From Poriferisodalis sp965208925 (GTDB taxonomy: Bacteria > Actinomycetota > Acidimicrobiia > Acidimicrobiales > Poriferisodalaceae), in contig NZ_OZ242364.1 of assembly GCF_965208925.1 (NCBI RefSeq), positions 3,348,001 through 3,412,000 on the forward strand: DNA of 64,000 nucleotides. The letters run 5' to 3'. The first letter of the stretch is position 1. Every line of letters begins with the position of its first letter. The position numbers and the translations under genes are program-made. Under the pieces are notes generated by a model. That model was not told the origin of the DNA, made no database searches, and saw only the letters and a list, made by a program, of their open reading frames with translations. Positions 60,984-64,000 of this stretch are shown piece after piece.

Positions 60984-62249
60984 CTAACCCCTTGTGTGAC
61001 CCGTTCCCGTCACCACGAACTTGGTGGTCGTGAGCTGTTCAAGGCCCATGGGGCCACGGGCATGCAGCTTCTGGGTGCTGATGCCGATCTCTGCGCCGAA
61101 TCCGAATTCCTCGCCGTCCACGAAGCGTGTCGAAGCGTTGACGAGCACGGCGGCGGCATCCACCCGACGAGTGAATTCCTGGGCGGCGGCGAGATCTCCG
61201 GTCACGATGGCCTCGCTGTGGCCCGTGCCGTGCCGGTTGACGTGGTCGATTGCCGTGTCGAGGTCATCGACGACCGCAACGCTCATCTTGAGCGCGAGGA
61301 ATTCTGTCGAGAAGTCGTCGGGGCCGGCCGGACCGATTTGGGGCGCGATGACCTGTGCCGCTGCGTCGCCCACGAGCTCCACGCCGTCCAAGTCGTCGAC
61401 GATGCGGGGCAGGAACGCCTCAGCCACGTCGCCGTGCACCAAGAGCGACTCTGCAGCGTTGCACACCGAGGGGCGGCTGAGCTTCGCGTTGGCGACGATG
61501 TCGGCCGCCATGTCCAGATCTGCCGCTGCATCGACATACACGTGGCAGTTGCCGTCGCCGTCTATGACATAGGGCACGGTGGCATTGGCGAGCACCGAGG
61601 CGATGAGCGCCGGTCCGCCCCTAGGGATAAGACAGTCAATGTGGTCGCGCAACTGCATGAACTCAGTGGCTGCGCTGTGGCGCGTATCGGTCACCAACAC
61701 CAGCGCGTCTGCGGGCAAGCCGGCTTTGACCAAGCCTTCGCGCAGCGCGTCGGCGATCGCCATGTTGGAGTTCAGTGCAGCCCCGGAGCCTCGCAGGAAC
61801 GCAGTGTTGCCCGACTTCAGGCACAACCCGAAAGCGTCCGAGGTGACGTTGGGCCGGCTCTCATAAATGATCGCCACCACACCCAGCGGTACCCGGACCC
61901 GCTCCACCGCCAGACCGTTCGGCCGCACCCACCCGTCGACTACCTGGCCGACTGGGTCAGGAAGGGCCGCCACGTTGCGCAAGCCCGCCGCCATGGCCGA
62001 GATACGACCGGGGTCGAGCCGCAGCCGGTCGATGAGCGTCGCCGACGTGCCGGCAGCTTCGGCGTTGGCCACGTCATCGCGGTTGGCTGCGAGCACGCTG
62101 TCGCATGCGGCTGCCAGCAGATCTGCAGCCGACAGCAGGGCCTCGTCACGTACGGCACCGGGTGCTTGTGCCAGGACGGTCGCCGCGGCCTTCGCACGCT
62201 CGCCGAGCACTGTCATCGACGGTGCGACTGGCATCTCCACGTCAGGCAC
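60984..62249 (-). CDS. proA: Gamma-glutamyl phosphate reductase
   Basis: 421 residues from GTG 62249. Second step of proline synthesis. Aldehyde-dehydrogenase-like: VPLGVVAIIYESRPNVTSDAF, SGNTAFLRGSGAA, LIPRGGPALIASVL, the catalytic Cys in SRPSVCNAAESLLVH, and GTGHSEAIVTGD with STRFVDGEEFGFGAEIGISTQ, given as FVDGEEFGFGAEIG. Lies 28 bases after proB on the same strand. Confidence 0.96.
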   Translation of the reverse strand: MPDVEMPVAPSMTVLGERAKAAATVLAQAPGAVRDEALLSAADLLAAACDSVLAANRDDVANAEAAGTSATLIDRLRLDPGRISAMAAGLRNVAALPDPVGQVVDGWVRPNGLAVERVRVPLGVVAIIYESRPNVTSDAFGLCLKSGNTAFLRGSGAALNSNMAIADALREGLVKAGLPADALVLVTDTRHSAATEFMQLRDHIDCLIPRGGPALIASVLANATVPYVIDGDGNCHVYVDAAADLDMAADIVANAKLSRPSVCNAAESLLVHGDVAEAFLPRIVDDLDGVELVGDAAAQVIAPQIGPAGPDDFSTEFLALKMSVAVVDDLDTAIDHVNRHGTGHSEAIVTGDLAAAQEFTRRVDAAAVLVNASTRFVDGEEFGFGAEIGISTQKLHARGPMGLEQLTTTKFVVTGTGHTRG

Positions 62250-62277
62250 CCGAGCAGGCTAGTGGCATCACCCCGGA

Positions 62278-63372
62278 TCACCCCAGAACGACGAGATCGT
62301 CGCGGTGCACGACCAACGGGTGCAATCCCTCGGGCAACTGGTCGCTGCGCAAGCCAGCGGTGGCTCGCAGGCCCTCGGCGTCAATGGCCGCGAGGCCCTT
62401 GGCGAACGTCTCTCCCTGGGGGTCGACGATGTCCACGGCTTCGCCGGCGGCGAAGGAGCCCTCGTGCCCGACGACGCCAGCCGCAAGCAGCGACTTGCCC
62501 CCTGCTGACACGGCGCGGCGGGCGCCGCCGTCAACGGTCACCGATCCCCTCGCGGCCACGGCGAAGCCGATCCAGAGCTTGCGAGCGGAGACCCGTGCAT
62601 CTCGTGCAGGCACGGTGGTGCCGACACCCGGCCGGCCTACAGCTGCGTCGGCAACCACGTCTGGGCGGCGGGCTGAGGCGATCACCGTGCGCACACCGCT
62701 CCACGAGGCCATACGGGCTGCTGCCAGCTTCGAGGCCATGCCGCCGCTGCCCACGGCATTCGCAGAGCCCGCCGCCGCCTGCAGCGACGGGCTCACCTCC
62801 AAGATTTCTGAGATGAGCGAGGCTTGCGGGTCGATGTTCGGGTCGGCAGTCAGGACACCCGGCATATCGGTCAGCAGGATCAGCACGTCAGCGCGCACCA
62901 GGTTGGCGACGAGGGCAGCAATCCGATCGTTGTCGCCGTAGCGGATGGCATCATCGGCGATCGCATCGTTCTCGTTGACGACCGGTACAACGCCGAGATC
63001 GAGCAGATGATGAAACGTGGCTCGGGCGTGAAGGTACTGATCGCGATCGCGGAAGTCGTGCGGGGCGATCAGCACTTGGCCGACGACCATGCCCTCCGCG
63101 GCGAACAGCTCCCGGTAGGAGGCCATGAGGTCGATCTGACCGACGGCTGACAATGCTTGGAGTCTTTCAGGCTCAGCGGGTCGATCGACGCTCAGCCGCT
63201 GCACGCCTGCGGTGATCGCGCCGGAAGTGACGACGATCACTTCGTGGCCGGCCGCGCGCACTACAGCGACGTCCGATGCCAGCTTGGCGACGGCATCGAG
63301 ATCAACTCGCCCGTCCGATGTCGTGATCGACGACGTCCCGATCTTGGCAATCAACCGCAGTGAGGCAGGCAT
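62278..63372 (-). CDS. proB: Glutamate 5-kinase
   Basis: 364 residues from ATG 63372. Amino-acid-kinase domain: IAKIGTSSITTSDGRVDL, VIVVTSGAITAGVQRL, VPVVNENDAIADDAIRYGDND, LLTDMPGVLTADPNID and GSGGMASKLAAARMA. A C-terminal PUA domain (SAGGKSLLAAGVVGHEGSF, VDIVDPQGETFAKG) is complete. The longer frame beyond the ATG is a shadow. Followed by proA; obg is upstream. Confidence 0.96.
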   Translation of the reverse strand: MPASLRLIAKIGTSSITTSDGRVDLDAVAKLASDVAVVRAAGHEVIVVTSGAITAGVQRLSVDRPAEPERLQALSAVGQIDLMASYRELFAAEGMVVGQVLIAPHDFRDRDQYLHARATFHHLLDLGVVPVVNENDAIADDAIRYGDNDRIAALVANLVRADVLILLTDMPGVLTADPNIDPQASLISEILEVSPSLQAAAGSANAVGSGGMASKLAAARMASWSGVRTVIASARRPDVVADAAVGRPGVGTTVPARDARVSARKLWIGFAVAARGSVTVDGGARRAVSAGGKSLLAAGVVGHEGSFAAGEAVDIVDPQGETFAKGLAAIDAEGLRATAGLRSDQLPEGLHPLVVHRDDLVVLG

Positions 63373-63418
63373 CGACGTCAATCCTGCCGTCTTCCGGTTC
63401 TCAACGCAGTCACCTGAG

Positions 63419-63512
63419 TCATGTACCCGGCTCGAAGATGTTCCGGGCGACACGCCAGGTGTTTTCTCGCGTGCGGTTTGCCGCGTCTCACGTTCATGTA
63501 TCCGGCTCGTAG
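63419..63512 (-). repeat. 19-bp imperfect direct repeat at the obg 3' end
   Basis: Plus-strand TCATGTACCCGGCTCGAAG (63419-63437) recurs as TCATGTATCCGGCTCGTAG (63494-63512), 17 of 19 identical, 75 bases apart. The second is the obg stop-codon region, so the first looks like a duplicated obg end in the obg-proB spacer. Confidence 0.7.
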
Positions 63513-64000
63513 GTGAATTCGAAGTCACCGATGCGCACCAAGTCGCCCGACTGGGCGCCGTTGCGAGCCAAGGCCCGCGACACGCCAAGCTTCTCCAAGC
63601 GCCGCTGCGCCCATGCCAGCGCAGCGGGATCGGTGAGATCCGACAGAGCGACGGCGCGACGGGCTTGGCGGCCCTCGATCTCGAACACCCCGTCGCCGAG
63701 GCGCAGGACCGTGATGCCGGTGGGTTCGGGGCGATGCACCACGTATTGGGCAGGAGCCTCGTCGGCGTGCCTGGCTTCAGACACCAGATCACGTAGCTGA
63801 CCCAATACCGGGGCCACGCCTTCACCGGTCACAGCGCTGAGCCGCGGTCCGTCCCAGCGCAGGTGGGCCACGTCGGCCTTGGTACCCACCACCAGCCGCC
63901 GCCGCGCTGCGAGCGCTGAGTCATGCAGCTCTAGCTCGCCGAGCAGCACGTCGACCTGTTCATGGGGATCACGGCCGGCGACTTCCGCCAGATCGGCCAT
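63494..64000 (-). CDS. obg: Obg-family GTPase, C-terminal part (5' end beyond window)
   Basis: The frame is open to the right edge; 168 codons are visible. They include the G4 region RRRLVVGTKADVAHL, here TKAD in place of the usual NKxD, the G5 SAVTGEGV, and the C-terminal Obg (OCT) domain: PEPTGITVLRLGDGVFEIEG, DPAALAWAQRRLEKLGVSRAL and GAQSGDLVRIGDFEFTYEP. Ribosome-assembly and stress GTPase. Upstream of proB in the standard actinobacterial order. Any internal ATG at 63998 is not the true start. Confidence 0.9.
   Translation of the reverse strand: MADLAEVAGRDPHEQVDVLLGELELHDSALAARRRLVVGTKADVAHLRWDGPRLSAVTGEGVAPVLGQLRDLVSEARHADEAPAQYVVHRPEPTGITVLRLGDGVFEIEGRQARRAVALSDLTDPAALAWAQRRLEKLGVSRALARNGAQSGDLVRIGDFEFTYEPDT

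Noticed and set aside
60873..62816. 647-codon plus-strand ORF
   Set aside because: Antisense to proA and proB, which are certain; low-complexity Arg/His-rich translation.

Overview
The window is GC-rich, densely coded actinobacterial DNA, most likely from the class Acidimicrobiia. This is inferred from a mycothiol synthase (mshD), menaquinone genes (menA, menG), an obg-proB-proA ... nadD-rsfS neighbourhood, a DUF3048 lipoprotein, many GTG starts, ATGA/GTGA overlaps, and several genes with a -10 box only 6 to 8 bases before the start codon (probable leaderless mRNAs). No tRNA, rRNA, CRISPR array, transposase or phage gene was recognised.

Layout. 1-5.0 kb: DNA repair (nth, cut by the left edge), rlmN, mshD, a small membrane protein with menG, a YbaK-like deacylase and menA. 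5.0-6.8 kb: two tandem paralogous double-hotdog thioesterases. 6.8-7.4 kb: a carboxymuconolactone-decarboxylase (AhpD-like) gene interrupted by an in-frame TGA exactly where the second cysteine of the CxxC motif belongs, followed by a SECIS-like hairpin; I read it as a selenoprotein. 7.5-11.4 kb: the RNA-repair pair hen1-pnkp. 11.6-17.9 kb: zinc alcohol dehydrogenase, DUF418 membrane protein, a stand-alone type IIG-like restriction-modification enzyme and a metallo-hydrolase. 18.3-21.1 kb: modABC molybdate transporter.

21.16-22.01 kb is a compact islet on the minus strand: a perfect TTGACA -35 box, a small exported or membrane-anchored protein, then three related 35-codon reading frames with the shared pattern GD.VA..RF.RR..RR.A..L.DIW. 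Two start with ATG; in the third the ATG position is ACG. No known family was recognised. It is the best candidate here for an undescribed system.

22-45 kb is catabolic: an epimerase-like SDR, a dimethylformamidase large-subunit-like protein, a rhodanese, a hydantoinase/oxoprolinase, an amidase, then a plus-strand run of Baeyer-Villiger-type monooxygenase, paired acyl-CoA dehydrogenases, enoyl-CoA hydratase, a third acyl-CoA dehydrogenase and TesB. These are followed by an ArsI-like protein, a hydratase-dehydrogenase pair, O-acetylhomoserine sulfhydrylase behind an elaborate repeat-bearing upstream region, a class III CoA-transferase and a D-aminoacylase-type amidohydrolase.

45-53.6 kb is a surface-glycan region: GT2 transferase, polyprenyl glycosylphosphotransferase, multi-pass glycosyltransferase, a two-domain GT2 protein with a 54-bp tandem repeat, and galE. 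53.7-64 kb is housekeeping: DUF3048 lipoprotein, rsfS-nadD, a sigma-70 factor behind a leader of alternating C-loop and G-loop hairpins, class II DAHP synthase, a VWA/MoxR pair, proA, proB and the 3' part of obg.
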